Shown piece after piece: positions 42,055-50,594 of a stretch of DNA of 55,141 bases (positions are counted from its first letter, which is position 1; each line of letters opens with the position of its first letter). Where the stretch lies: positions 1 to 55,141 of the forward strand of contig NZ_JALEGS010000060.1 of the NCBI RefSeq assembly GCF_022763345.1, read 5' to 3'. The notes beneath the pieces are model-generated. The model did not search any database. It saw only the letters and a list, made by a program, of their open reading frames with translations, and was not told the DNA's origin. The translations under genes and the position numbers were made by a program. The DNA comes from Phaeodactylibacter sp. (lineage in GTDB: Bacteria; Bacteroidota; Bacteroidia; Chitinophagales; Saprospiraceae).

Positions 42055-43824
42055 TTATTCTTCAATCTGCTTTTGCGCCAGGTACAACTCATCAAGCTGC
42101 TCTGTATGCACCGGAGCGGGGGCATCGATCATCATATCGCGGCCCATGTTGTTTTTGGGGAAAGCGATGAAGTCCCGGATAGAGCTCTGCCCGTTCATCA
42201 CGGCGCACAGGCGGTCAAAACCGAAGGCAATGCCACCGTGGGGCGGCGCACCGTATTCGAAGGCGCCCATAAGGAAGCCAAACTGCGCTTCTGCCTCTTC
42301 GTCTGTGAAGCCGAGAAGTTTAAAGTTGCGCTCCTGCAGTTTACGGTCGTGGATACGAATGGAGCCTCCACCGATCTCAGACCCGTTGATCACCAGATCG
42401 TACGCATCGGCGCGCAGTGCTTTCATGGTCTCATGGTCTCCATCCAACATGCGGGCCACATCCTCCTTCTTCGGAGAAGTGAAGGGGTGGTGCATGGCGT
42501 AGAAGCGCTCGGTTTCTTCATCCCATTCGAGGAGGGGGAAGTCGACTACCCAAAGCGGTTTGAAGTCGCCCTCCTTCATCAGGCCGAGGCGGCGGCCCAT
42601 TTCCAGGCGGAGTTCGTTGAGCTGCTTGCGGGTTTTATCGGTTTCGCCGGCCAGGACGAGCATCAGATCGCCAGGCTTGGCTCCCATTTTGTCCGCCCAG
42701 GCTTTGAGGTCTTCGGCGGAGAAAAATTTATCTACAGAAGACTTGAAAGTACCATCTTCATTGTACTTGACGTAAACCAGCCCTTTGGCGCCGATTTGCG
42801 GGCGTTGCATCCACTTTGTAAGCTCGTCCACCTGCTTACGGGAGTATTCGGCGCAGCCTTCAGCCACGATGCCCACGATCAGCTCAACGCTGTCAAAAAC
42901 CTTGAAGCCTTTGTTTTGCGCTACATCATTCAGTTCGGTGAATTCCATGCCGAAGCGCAGGTCCGGCTTGTCCGAGCCAAAGCGGGTCATCGCCTCGTCG
43001 TAAGACATGCGTGGGAATTCAGGCAGTTCGATGCCCTTCAGGGTTTTGAAAAGGTGGCGGGTCAGCCCTTCGAAGGTGTTGAGCACCTGTTCTTGGGTTA
43101 CGAAAGCCATTTCGCAGTCAATCTGCGTAAACTCCGGCTGCCGGTCGGCACGCAGGTCCTCATCCCTGAAACACTTCACAATCTGGAAGTACTTGTCAAA
43201 ACCGGAGACCATCAGGATTTGCTTAAAGGTCTGCGGGCTCTGCGGCAGCGCATAGAACTGCCCGGGGTTCATACGGGAAGGCACCACAAAGTCGCGTGCC
43301 CCCTCCGGCGTACTCTTGATGAGGAATGGTGTCTCAATTTCCAGGAAGCCCTCATCCGACAGGTGCTTGCGGGTCTCAATGGCCAGGCGGCTGCGGAACA
43401 TAATGTTTTCCTGTACCGGTCCGCGGCGCAGGTCGAGGTAGCGGTACTTCATACGCAGATCATCGCCCCCATCGCTTTCAGCCTCAATGGTAAAGGGAGG
43501 CACCTTTGACGCATTCAAGATGGTCAGTTCGGTGACTTCAATTTCCACTTCACCCGTTGGGATTTTATCATTTTTGGAAGTCCGCTCCGCTACTTTGCCC
43601 TTGGCTTGCAGCACGAATTCGCGGCCCACTTCCCGGGCTTTTGCCAGCAATTCAGGAGAAGAGAGGTCCTCATTGAACAGCAGCTGCGTCACGCCATAAC
43701 GGTCGCGCAGGTCAATGAAAACCATATAGCCTTTGTCGCGCACGGTTTGCGCCCACCCGCTAAGGGTCACTTCCTGGCCAACATGCGATATGCGGAGCTC
43801 TCCGCAGGTATGAGTACGGTACAT
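42055..43824 (-). CDS. aspS: Aspartate--tRNA ligase
   Basis: Charges tRNA-Asp. 589 aa of the bacterial class IIb type: N-terminal OB-fold anticodon domain (VTLSGWAQTVRDKGYMVFIDLRDRYG), motif 2 (FRDEDLRADRQPEFTQID), a bacterial GAD insertion, and motif 3 near the end (GGIAFGFDRLCAVM). A minus-strand TACTTTTG (43897-43904) about 70 bases upstream matches TAnnTTTG. The 639-residue plus-strand frame across aspS and the ALDH gene is antisense and not a gene. Confidence 0.97.
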   Translation of the reverse strand: MYRTHTCGELRISHVGQEVTLSGWAQTVRDKGYMVFIDLRDRYGVTQLLFNEDLSSPELLAKAREVGREFVLQAKGKVAERTSKNDKIPTGEVEIEVTELTILNASKVPPFTIEAESDGGDDLRMKYRYLDLRRGPVQENIMFRSRLAIETRKHLSDEGFLEIETPFLIKSTPEGARDFVVPSRMNPGQFYALPQSPQTFKQILMVSGFDKYFQIVKCFRDEDLRADRQPEFTQIDCEMAFVTQEQVLNTFEGLTRHLFKTLKGIELPEFPRMSYDEAMTRFGSDKPDLRFGMEFTELNDVAQNKGFKVFDSVELIVGIVAEGCAEYSRKQVDELTKWMQRPQIGAKGLVYVKYNEDGTFKSSVDKFFSAEDLKAWADKMGAKPGDLMLVLAGETDKTRKQLNELRLEMGRRLGLMKEGDFKPLWVVDFPLLEWDEETERFYAMHHPFTSPKKEDVARMLDGDHETMKALRADAYDLVINGSEIGGGSIRIHDRKLQERNFKLLGFTDEEAEAQFGFLMGAFEYGAPPHGGIAFGFDRLCAVMNGQSSIRDFIAFPKNNMGRDMMIDAPAPVHTEQLDELYLAQKQIEE

Positions 43825-44214
43825 GCGTTGTTTGTTTTGAGTTCAGGGATGCTTAAGCAGTTTGACGGAATTTTTTTCTCCGTCGCTAAGAAGCCACAAA
43901 AGTAGGGAATTTGCGGGGGCTGTCCTATTGGAAATTGGAGTATTCTGGGGTTTTTGTAGAGGCGGAGTTTCCCTGCACTACAGGTCTTGCATAGGGGGGG
44001 AGAGCGCTCTTCAGATGAAAATCGTTGAAGAGCGTTGGAAATGAGGCGTAATGCTTATTAGGGGCTTTGGACCAGTGGAATAGCAAGAGCATTGAGAAAA
44101 AACTCGGAAAAGGAAGTGAAACCAGCTGGCTTTGCGGTTTACAGCAATCGAATACTATGCTCTACGAGCTGAGGGTTTATTTGAACCACCTGATTGATTA
44201 GTCCGGGGGGTATT
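43825..44214. other. Intergenic region upstream of aspS
   Basis: 390 bases without a convincing gene. It holds the aspS promoter box and a 9-bp perfect stem (CGCTCTTCA 44005-44013 with TGAAGAGCG 44026-44034) that has no clear U-run. Confidence 0.55.
43897..43904 (-). promoter_or_regulatory. TAnnTTTG box of aspS
   Basis: TACTTTTG on the minus strand, 72 bases before the aspS ATG. Confidence 0.5.
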
Positions 44215-44856
44215 TTACTTTCCCCGGCCTGTTCCTGTCCGCAGGACGCCCATCTGCTGATGAGGCGGGTAAATAATGGAAAAGTCTTGCTGATGCACGA
44301 GTTGCCCAGATTGGATAAGGCGGCCCTTGAATACGATGGTATGGCTTTTATCGGAGCAGTGGAAGTCCTTGACCGGGCGAAAGTTTTCCAGGTATTGTAC
44401 CTGGGTGAGCCTGGAGTTGTCGGCTATTTGTCCGCTGCACGGGATATGACCCTCAGCAACCTCTTCGTTTGTATCCTGAGGATAGCTTACAAGGGCTACT
44501 TCCCCAACTTCCTGCTTTTGAGTCGGATCACCTAGCATAATGGAGTAGCGGGCAGGCACAAAACCGTCCTTAAATACGTAGATAAAAGTTTCCCGGTTGG
44601 GCACTCCGCTGAATTCGGTATTCAGCTTGCCATTTTTCCCTAACGTGCAGGAATGATATTTGCGTTCGTCTTTGAATTCGGAGACGAGTTCGCGCTCCTG
44701 GGTGATGAAAACCTGAGCACCGGCAGGGTTGCCGTAGATACCCTCGAAGTTCCCTTTGATAACATAGGAGGTCTCTCCGGGATTGAGTGCGGAAAAGATA
44801 ATCCAGCAAGCAACAAGCAGGACCGTAACGATGAGCAGGGAGTGTTTTGAAGCCAT
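44215..44856 (-). CDS. Membrane-anchored protein of unknown function
   Basis: 213 aa: one N-terminal transmembrane segment (about residues 6-24) followed by an extracytoplasmic part with beta-sandwich character (SYVIKGNFEGIYGNPAGAQVFITQ, ... GNLNTEFSGVPNRETFIYVFKDGFVPARYSI). This resembles a carboxypeptidase-regulatory-like domain. The gene at 44945 has the same plan, so the two may be related. No catalytic motif. Confidence 0.68.
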   Translation of the reverse strand: MASKHSLLIVTVLLVACWIIFSALNPGETSYVIKGNFEGIYGNPAGAQVFITQERELVSEFKDERKYHSCTLGKNGKLNTEFSGVPNRETFIYVFKDGFVPARYSIMLGDPTQKQEVGEVALVSYPQDTNEEVAEGHIPCSGQIADNSRLTQVQYLENFRPVKDFHCSDKSHTIVFKGRLIQSGQLVHQQDFSIIYPPHQQMGVLRTGTGRGK

Positions 44857-44944
44857 TGGGATGTTCAGTTTAGCATAGAGGTTTTTAGGTGTTGCACCCT
44901 AATATACTGGAAACCAGCAGCAATGTCAATAAGCTAACGCAGAA

Positions 44945-45484
44945 TTAGTTCAGGAACGGCTCTGATTGTGCGTTTTTAACATCTTTGATGTAGAAAGGCT
45001 GCACATTTTCGCGGGTAATGTCGCTGTCTGGAACCGAAACTTTGTTGAAGTACTGCCTGAGGTAGCCTTCTTTTTCTATAGTCAGGTTAACGTCACGCTG
45101 CGCTTTGGGGATGGTGATGCAAATCCGGAAGTAGCCACTGGTATTGGAGCTATCGGTCCACTCCGGGTTGCCTTCAATGTAGACGGCTGCTCCTTCGATG
45201 CCGGCATCTGTAAAAGCATCAGTGACTTTGCCGTCAATACAAACCTCATGGAAGTTACGCCTGCGGTCTTTAGTATCCTGAATCCAATCATAAACGATGT
45301 ACCCGCCCATCAGGAAAAAGATAAGCCCGATCGCTCCGAAAATAAGTGTTGCGGAATACCCTACGAGCCGCTTGCGCAATTCAGCCTTAAGCTCCTCCCA
45401 AAAGGACTTAGGGGGAGTGGCCTCCTCCGGTGGGTCCGGATCCAGCCAGCCCAGACGTTGGAAAAAGTGGCGGAGCTTGCTCAT
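44945..45484 (-). CDS. Membrane protein with carboxypeptidase-regulatory-like domain
   Basis: 179 aa: a cytoplasmic N-terminal region (about residues 1-40, helical), one transmembrane helix (about 45-68) and a C-terminal beta-sandwich (EVCIDGKVTDAFTDAGIEGAAVYIEG ... SGYFRICITIP) of the CarboxypepD_reg type. It lies 88 bases upstream of the similar gene at 44215. Function unknown. Confidence 0.7.
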   Translation of the reverse strand: MSKLRHFFQRLGWLDPDPPEEATPPKSFWEELKAELRKRLVGYSATLIFGAIGLIFFLMGGYIVYDWIQDTKDRRRNFHEVCIDGKVTDAFTDAGIEGAAVYIEGNPEWTDSSNTSGYFRICITIPKAQRDVNLTIEKEGYLRQYFNKVSVPDSDITRENVQPFYIKDVKNAQSEPFLN

Positions 45485-45505
45485 TGATTAGTTTGCTTTA
45501 CGCTA

Positions 45506-45536
45506 TAAAAACGGAACTGACCGTGGTTTAGTTCCG
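45506..45536 (-). terminator. Terminator after the T9SS gene remnant
   Basis: CGGAACT (45512-45518) pairs with AGTTCCG (45530-45536); on the minus strand it is followed by a T-run (TTTTTA). It sits 25 bases after the stop of the remnant at 45561. Confidence 0.7.
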
Positions 45537-45560
45537 GAGCAAGTTCCACCGTGGCGTGCA

Positions 45561-45848
45561 TCATTCCACCAAAAGCAGCTTTTGTGTTTTGGGCGGCTGC
45601 CCGGGCTCAAAGACGGCTATTACTACAGCGGCATGCCTGATGGTTCCGCTGCCCACCTCAAGTTGCAGCATCTGTAGGCCGCGTAGGCTTTGTCGCATCA
45701 ATTCTTGCCCGAGCAGGCTGTAGGCCACCACCTCTGCTTCCAGTATGGGGTTCGATTAGATCAGGGTAGCCTGATGGCGGACCGGATTAAGGAGCGCTTC
45801 AAAGCTTAACTCCCGAAGTTGCTTAGAAGGTGGCTTTTTAGTGAGCAT
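45561..45848 (-). pseudogene. Remnant of a T9SS-sorted protein gene (C-terminal sorting domain only)
   Basis: Reading the minus strand from an ATG at 45848, the first 30 codons give MLTKKPPSKQ ... LLNPVRHQATLI and then an in-frame TAA at 45756-45758. The same frame continues for 64 codons (SNPILEAEVVAYSLLGQELM ... KTQKLLLVE) to a TGA at 45561. Together this is the pattern of a T9SS type A sorting domain (NPVxxxATL ... VYSLLGQEL ... LLV). There is no upstream body or signal peptide: the next sequence upstream is the terminator of the M43 protease gene. It retains its own terminator. I read it as the 3' end of a lost secreted-protein gene with a premature stop. Confidence 0.7.
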
Positions 45849-45858
45849 CTCGGTCAAT

Positions 45859-45899
45859 GAAAAAAGTCCCCCACCTGCCTTTTGCAGATGGAGGACTTT
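45859..45899 (-). terminator. Terminator of the M43 protease gene
   Basis: AAAGTCC (45863-45869) pairs with GGACTTT (45893-45899), with additional CTGC/GCAG pairing inside the stem, and a T-run on the minus strand. It starts about 20 bases after the stop at 45919. Confidence 0.85.
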
Positions 45900-45918
45900 G
45901 AAACCCTGCCTGCAATGG

Positions 45919-48900
45919 TTACTGTCCGTTGTACAGCAGCCGCTTCGTTACCGGTGCTTGTCCGTCCTGTTCAACCGTAATGAATAGCACGCCCGCCGGG
46001 ATATTCAGCGTCCTCAAGTCGATTTTGAGCTGCGAATCAGCCGTAAACGTCTGATAAAGGACCTGCCCTACCGCACTACGGATGAGGATTCGACCGTTGC
46101 GGTCTTCCCATTCCTTTACCAACAGCGTGAAGGTGCCGGAAGTCGGGTTAGGGAAGAGTTCGAAGCCGGTCTCTGTGGCATAGGTGCGTGTGGGGTCGCT
46201 TAAGGTCACCGCCGGGCCTACTACGAAACCTGAATTCTCATTGTCGCAAAGCGCCCGGACCCGCCATTGTACGGTAGAAGCGGGGGGCAGCCCGTTCGCC
46301 ACATACATATTATCCGGGATATCCAAAGAAACCGGGTTGCCGCCAATCGGCCGGTACTGTAAACGGTAGGCACTCGCAGCCGGTACAGCATCCCAGGAGA
46401 ACTGAGCAGAGGTATTCGAAAAGGCTATTGCATTAAGGTTGACCGGATCATTACAGCCCTCCTCCAGATCGCAGATGTTGTTATTATTGTTGTCAATCAG
46501 CGTACCTGTGCAGTTGCAATCGTTGCCGTAGGTGTCATTTTCAGTACAGTCATCCCCATCATCACAGGCGGTGCCGATGAGGTTGTCATCAAAGCCGGGG
46601 CATTGATCTTCTGCATTGCAAATGCCATCATTATCGTCATCCGGACATGCCCCGGATAAGGTTGTGAACGTCTCCACGGAAGACCATGGAGAATCGTCCC
46701 CGCTGCAAAGTGCCCGGACCCGCCATAGGTAGGTGGTGCTTGCTTCTAGCCCGGTAACCATTGAGCTGCTGCTGCTAACATTCAGGCTAACCAGGTTGCC
46801 AAATGGGGCACCCTGTTCCAGATATTGCAGCTCGTAAGTTTCAGCCGCAAGTACAACATCCCAACTCAGGAGTACACTGCTGCTAGTAAGGTTACTGGCT
46901 TGCAGATTGACAGGGGAGGTACAGCCGGCCTCATCTAAATCGCAAATGTCGTTATTGTTCGCATCAATGAGCGTGCCTGCGCAGTTGCAATCGTTGCCGT
47001 AAGTATCATTTTCAGTACAGTCGTCCCCATCATCACAGGCTGTACCGATAAGGTTGTCATCGAAGCCCGGGCATTGGTCATTGGCATCGCATATGCCGTC
47101 GTTGTCGCTATCCGGGCAGGCACCGGCCTGTGTCGTGAATGGTGTGCCGGTGATGTAGGTGGAATTGCCGTTGCTGCATTCGGTGCGCACTTGCCATTGA
47201 TGATTGGTGCCCGCTGTAAGCCCGGTGAGCGTTAGGCTGTTTGAGGTCGAAGTGAGGACCATCAAATTGCCGCCATCGGGCAGGTAACGGATACGGTAGA
47301 GGTTGGCATTGGGCTGTGGAGCCCAGGAAAGCGTAGCGCTCGTAGCCGTAATATTCGAAACAGCAAGGTTGACGGGGTCGCCACAGCTCTGTATGCAGGG
47401 GGCGCAATCCGGCCCACCGCAATCGATGCCGGTTTCTGCACCATTCTGAATGCCATCATTGCAGGTCGGACAGGCAGGGCAGTCGGGGCCGCCACAGTCT
47501 ATACCGGTCTCCGTACCATTTTGGATGCCATCATCGCAGGTTGCTGTCGGTGGATCGGTACAGAAGTCAGTACTTTCTGAGCTGCCAAATCCACCGCCGG
47601 AGGCAATCACGGCGCCATCGCTATCGGTCAGGGCGTAGGAGCCGCTGCCATACTGACAGCAAATGCCATCGCCATAGGTATCGTTGATGGTGAAGGTATA
47701 GTTGCCTCCACTCAGGTTGATATTTTCGGTCACCGTGGAGCCATCGGGCAGGTTGCCGTAGGTGCCTCCGGACGCGACGATGGAATTGGAAGCATTGGTG
47801 ATGGACCAGGAAGTCTCTTCCGGATAATTGTCAAGCGTGATGGACAGCGTTAGGTCAGCGGTATTGCAGGGGCAGGCATCGCAGAAGGAGCCTCCGCAGT
47901 CCACGCCCTCTTCGTCCCCGTTCTGAATGCCATCATCGCAGGTAGGGGGTGTGACTGGCCCACAGACGGTCGAGCTGAGCAGGCTTGCACGGAAGCCGCC
48001 CGGCTCAAACAGGGCGCGCATCCGGGCTTTCTGGCCGAGCGTGAAAAGGTTCATGCAGCCATCATCTGAATAGTCCATGTAGTTCTGAAACATATCGGGC
48101 AGGTCGCCGGCACCTTCGTTACAGCTGTTGGGGCCAGGGTAATTACAGGCACCACCGGTGTAATTGGGGCCGCCAGCCCGGGGCGTATCTCCCACCTGAT
48201 CGTCTACATTACAGTTTCCATCGCCCCAGATGTGGCGGAGGTTGAGGTAGTGGCCGACTTCATGTGTGGCAGTACGGCCCAGGTCAAAGGGGGCAGTAGC
48301 TGTACCAATTGTTCCAAAGTACTGATAGTCCACAACGATACCATCAGTGCTTGCCGGGCCACCGGGAAACTGTGCGTATCCCAAAATACCGCCACTAATG
48401 TCGCATACCCAGACGTTCATGTACTGATCAGCGGGCCAGGCATCTTTGCCACCGCTGCTGGAAAACTTGACGGTATTGTTGGTGCCAAATGAGGTATTAG
48501 AGGTTTGGGTGCGGGTTACGCCATCTGTAGGGTTGCCCTGCGGGTCTACCGTTGCCAGGCAGAATTCAATTTCTGAATCTGCAGCCACCGGCTGGAAGTC
48601 ACCGGGAGTATTGGAAGCGTCAGGGTTGAGTCGGCGGAAATCTTCGTTCAGTACGTCAATCTGGCTTTGAATCTGCGCCATACTGATGTTTTCGCTTTGG
48701 TTGTTGTACACCACATGCACTACTACCGGTATGGTAATGGTCCCATTGACAGACCTCAGCCCGGGCTGTGCGAGCATCCGGCTGGTATGTTTTTCAATTT
48801 GCTGTCTGTTTTCTTCGAATTTGGGATAGGTTTGCTGCTGTAGCTCCATGTATTCGGTGGCGCCGCAATTGCGTTGGGCTTGTGCGCCAAGGGTGAAAAA

Positions 48901-48936
48901 CAACAAGGCAAAGAGCGGTAGAAGTCTTTTTTTCAT
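45919..48936 (-). CDS. Secreted M43 (pappalysin-like) metalloprotease with FnIII domains, cysteine-rich repeats and T9SS sorting domain
   Basis: The ATG at 48936 gives a signal peptide (MKKRLLPLFALLFFTLGAQAQ); 1005 aa. The protease domain (about residues 60-330) has the zinc motif HEVGHYLNLRH (225-235), GDTP, and the Met-turn NYMDYSDDGC. Then come CDDGIQNG-x-E-x-G-x-DCGG-x-x-C units (three), an FnIII-like domain, and two near-identical blocks each containing a thrombospondin-type-3-like DNDGIC segment and a CDDGDDC segment followed by an FnIII domain, and finally a T9SS domain (FELFPNPTSGTFTL ...). Secreted surface protease or adhesin; substrate unknown. A 16-bp palindrome lies in its upstream region. 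Confidence 0.93.
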   Translation of the reverse strand: MKKRLLPLFALLFFTLGAQAQRNCGATEYMELQQQTYPKFEENRQQIEKHTSRMLAQPGLRSVNGTITIPVVVHVVYNNQSENISMAQIQSQIDVLNEDFRRLNPDASNTPGDFQPVAADSEIEFCLATVDPQGNPTDGVTRTQTSNTSFGTNNTVKFSSSGGKDAWPADQYMNVWVCDISGGILGYAQFPGGPASTDGIVVDYQYFGTIGTATAPFDLGRTATHEVGHYLNLRHIWGDGNCNVDDQVGDTPRAGGPNYTGGACNYPGPNSCNEGAGDLPDMFQNYMDYSDDGCMNLFTLGQKARMRALFEPGGFRASLLSSTVCGPVTPPTCDDGIQNGDEEGVDCGGSFCDACPCNTADLTLSITLDNYPEETSWSITNASNSIVASGGTYGNLPDGSTVTENINLSGGNYTFTINDTYGDGICCQYGSGSYALTDSDGAVIASGGGFGSSESTDFCTDPPTATCDDGIQNGTETGIDCGGPDCPACPTCNDGIQNGAETGIDCGGPDCAPCIQSCGDPVNLAVSNITATSATLSWAPQPNANLYRIRYLPDGGNLMVLTSTSNSLTLTGLTAGTNHQWQVRTECSNGNSTYITGTPFTTQAGACPDSDNDGICDANDQCPGFDDNLIGTACDDGDDCTENDTYGNDCNCAGTLIDANNNDICDLDEAGCTSPVNLQASNLTSSSVLLSWDVVLAAETYELQYLEQGAPFGNLVSLNVSSSSSMVTGLEASTTYLWRVRALCSGDDSPWSSVETFTTLSGACPDDDNDGICNAEDQCPGFDDNLIGTACDDGDDCTENDTYGNDCNCTGTLIDNNNNNICDLEEGCNDPVNLNAIAFSNTSAQFSWDAVPAASAYRLQYRPIGGNPVSLDIPDNMYVANGLPPASTVQWRVRALCDNENSGFVVGPAVTLSDPTRTYATETGFELFPNPTSGTFTLLVKEWEDRNGRILIRSAVGQVLYQTFTADSQLKIDLRTLNIPAGVLFITVEQDGQAPVTKRLLYNGQ
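46475..47123 (-). repeat. Duplicated domain block within the M43 protease gene
   Basis: A stretch of about 185 bp at 46475-46655 and again at 46938-47123 encodes almost the same residues (for example CDDGDDCTENDTYGNDCNC); the repeating unit with its FnIII domain is about 463 bp or 154 codons. High DNA identity points to a recent duplication. Confidence 0.85.
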
Positions 48937-48990
48937 GCTTATCCGTTTTTGTGTATTGAAGTTACTGAACATAACTATTACGAATAATAC

Positions 48991-49006
48991 ACATTTGTTC
49001 AAATGT
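48991..49006. promoter_or_regulatory. Perfect 16-bp palindrome upstream of the M43 protease gene
   Basis: ACATTTG-TT-CAAATGT is a 7-bp inverted repeat with a 2-base centre about 55 bases upstream of the protease start. It resembles a dimeric regulator operator. Confidence 0.4.
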
Positions 49007-49070
49007 TACACGAAAAACAGGGGCTGGGCCTAAGTTTTACCCCATTTGTCAGCCTGTTCCAAACATTGTT

Positions 49071-50480
49071 TTAGTGTATGTCAGCGGGTAAGCTTTTATA
49101 GCGCCCCTGCCCAAGTGGGAAGTAAATGGGGTTGAGGGCTTGCACCGGATACGTTTTGAAAGGCGTAATAAAAACCGTGTCTTGCTCAAGGGGTTCTTCA
49201 AAGGCTTTCATATCCGGGTGGATGAGCAGCGTGCGCACGTTCTGCCCCTCGGTTCGGGCGTTGGAAATCAGCAGACTTTCGTAAGGGACACCCCAGGACA
49301 TCAGGAGGGTATCCATCGGTGCTTCTGCTTCTGTGCGATAGAACCGGTTGCCGGATTCGGGTGCAGCTACGGCTTGTTCCACCCATCGCCAGCGGGCTTC
49401 AAAGGGTTGGTGGTGGATAGCGATGGTGCCAAGGCGCAGGGCAAGGATGCCCCCAAGGAGATAAGCCAGCCTGCGCCCTTTGAGCAATGGGGCGACCTCA
49501 AAAAGGAAAGGCACTCCGACAAAAATACTTAACGCCATATAGTTAACCTCTACGTAAAAGCGATGTTCGGACTCCGGCGAGCCAATGTGCAGTAACATAA
49601 GGTAGCCAAAGCAAGTCAGCCACATCAGCCCGAGCTTAAGCCAGTGGCGGCGGTAGAGGTAAAAACCGGTAACTACCAGCAGTAAAGCGGGGAAGCCGTA
49701 CCAAATGGTGAGGGCGTTATAAATAAATTTGCTGTGTGCCGGCAAGTCAAAGTAGTTCGGGAAGTAGGCGGCCAGGTTGTCCGAAAAGGAGCTGTACTTG
49801 GCATTGTCGTACCAGTTGGCGGAAAGCCAGGATTTCGCGCCCTGCACTATGGTCATGAACCCGGCCAGCGCCCAGTAGGCCCAACCGTTGATTTTTGCAC
49901 GGAAGTGCAGTCCAAAGTACGCCCACAAGAAATAAAAGGAAATGAAAACCAGGGGGTGATAGTAAGCCAGCGCCACCACTGAAAATGCACTCAATGCCCA
50001 CATCCAGGGCTTTTCCTGCCGGGGATAGCGCAGCCAGTAGGCAAAAAAGACCAGCACCGCGCCCAGCCCCTGCTGTTGCTCAGAAGTTGCCCAGTAAAAG
50101 GCATCGTACACGATGAGGGTGTAGAGTAGTACGATGGCCCAGCCCAGGAAGTCGTTGCGCAGTACCCGCACCGTTACCGTGTAGAAGGCCAGAAACAGCA
50201 GCGGAAAGGAAATGGAGTAGAGCAGGGAGATCACCTCCACCGGAGCCCCCAGCTTGATAGCGCTCAGCGGCAGCAGTTGCACCAATGCTGAGCCAAACCG
50301 GTTGACCATGACCTGTACGGTGCCGTCATTGATCATCAGGAAGGTTTGGAAGGCGATATCCAGCATCCATGCCCGCTCCCGGTAAAACAGGGCAGCGAGT
50401 ACCAAAAGACCGAACATGCCGAGGTACCCCAGGCGGCGGGGCGTAGCGGATTCAAACTGAAAAAAGGTAGGCTGCTGCAT
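49071..50480 (-). CDS. Multi-pass membrane protein, GT-C-like architecture
   Basis: 469 aa with about 10-11 hydrophobic helices between residues 15 and 360 and a C-terminal soluble part (about 375-469). A W-rich early loop (YRERAWMLDIAF) and a large loop with NWYDNAKYSSFSDNL recall GT-C-type glycosyltransferases or dolichol-phosphate-mannose enzymes, but I see no decisive catalytic motif. It is divergent from the SLC12-like gene. A minus-strand TATATTTG box ends only 5 bases before the ATG. Confidence 0.75.
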   Translation of the reverse strand: MQQPTFFQFESATPRRLGYLGMFGLLVLAALFYRERAWMLDIAFQTFLMINDGTVQVMVNRFGSALVQLLPLSAIKLGAPVEVISLLYSISFPLLFLAFYTVTVRVLRNDFLGWAIVLLYTLIVYDAFYWATSEQQQGLGAVLVFFAYWLRYPRQEKPWMWALSAFSVVALAYYHPLVFISFYFLWAYFGLHFRAKINGWAYWALAGFMTIVQGAKSWLSANWYDNAKYSSFSDNLAAYFPNYFDLPAHSKFIYNALTIWYGFPALLLVVTGFYLYRRHWLKLGLMWLTCFGYLMLLHIGSPESEHRFYVEVNYMALSIFVGVPFLFEVAPLLKGRRLAYLLGGILALRLGTIAIHHQPFEARWRWVEQAVAAPESGNRFYRTEAEAPMDTLLMSWGVPYESLLISNARTEGQNVRTLLIHPDMKAFEEPLEQDTVFITPFKTYPVQALNPIYFPLGQGRYKSLPADIH

Positions 50481-50484
50481 GTGG

Positions 50485-50492
50485 CAAATATA
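50485..50492 (-). promoter_or_regulatory. TAnnTTTG box almost adjoining the start codon at 50480
   Basis: TATATTTG on the minus strand ends 5 bases before the ATG; transcription would start at or inside the start codon, so the mRNA should be leaderless. No matching -33 TTTG. Confidence 0.5.
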
Positions 50493-50543
50493 ATGCCTTT
50501 TGTGTGACGATGGGCCGGACCCGCGTCTACAGCACGAAACAAA

Positions 50544-50564
50544 CTTGTCAAACTACCCGACAAG
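50544..50564. promoter_or_regulatory. Inverted repeat in the divergent promoter region
   Basis: CTTGTC (50544-50549) and GACAAG (50559-50564) around a 9-base centre, between the divergent genes at 50480 and 50595. It overlaps a possible TTG (-33 type) element ahead of TATCTTAC (50569-50576). It may be an operator. Confidence 0.3.
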
Positions 50565-50594
50565 AAGTATCTTACTCCTCAAAGTACACACCTA

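Noticed and set aside
41590..43509. 639-residue open frame on the plus strand across aspS and the ALDH gene
   Set aside because: It is antisense to two well-conserved genes whose frames and motifs are certain, and its translation has no domain pattern.
46475..47638. Repeated cysteine-rich DNA considered as a mobile or CRISPR-like repeat
   Set aside because: The repeats are in frame within one open reading frame and encode protein modules.
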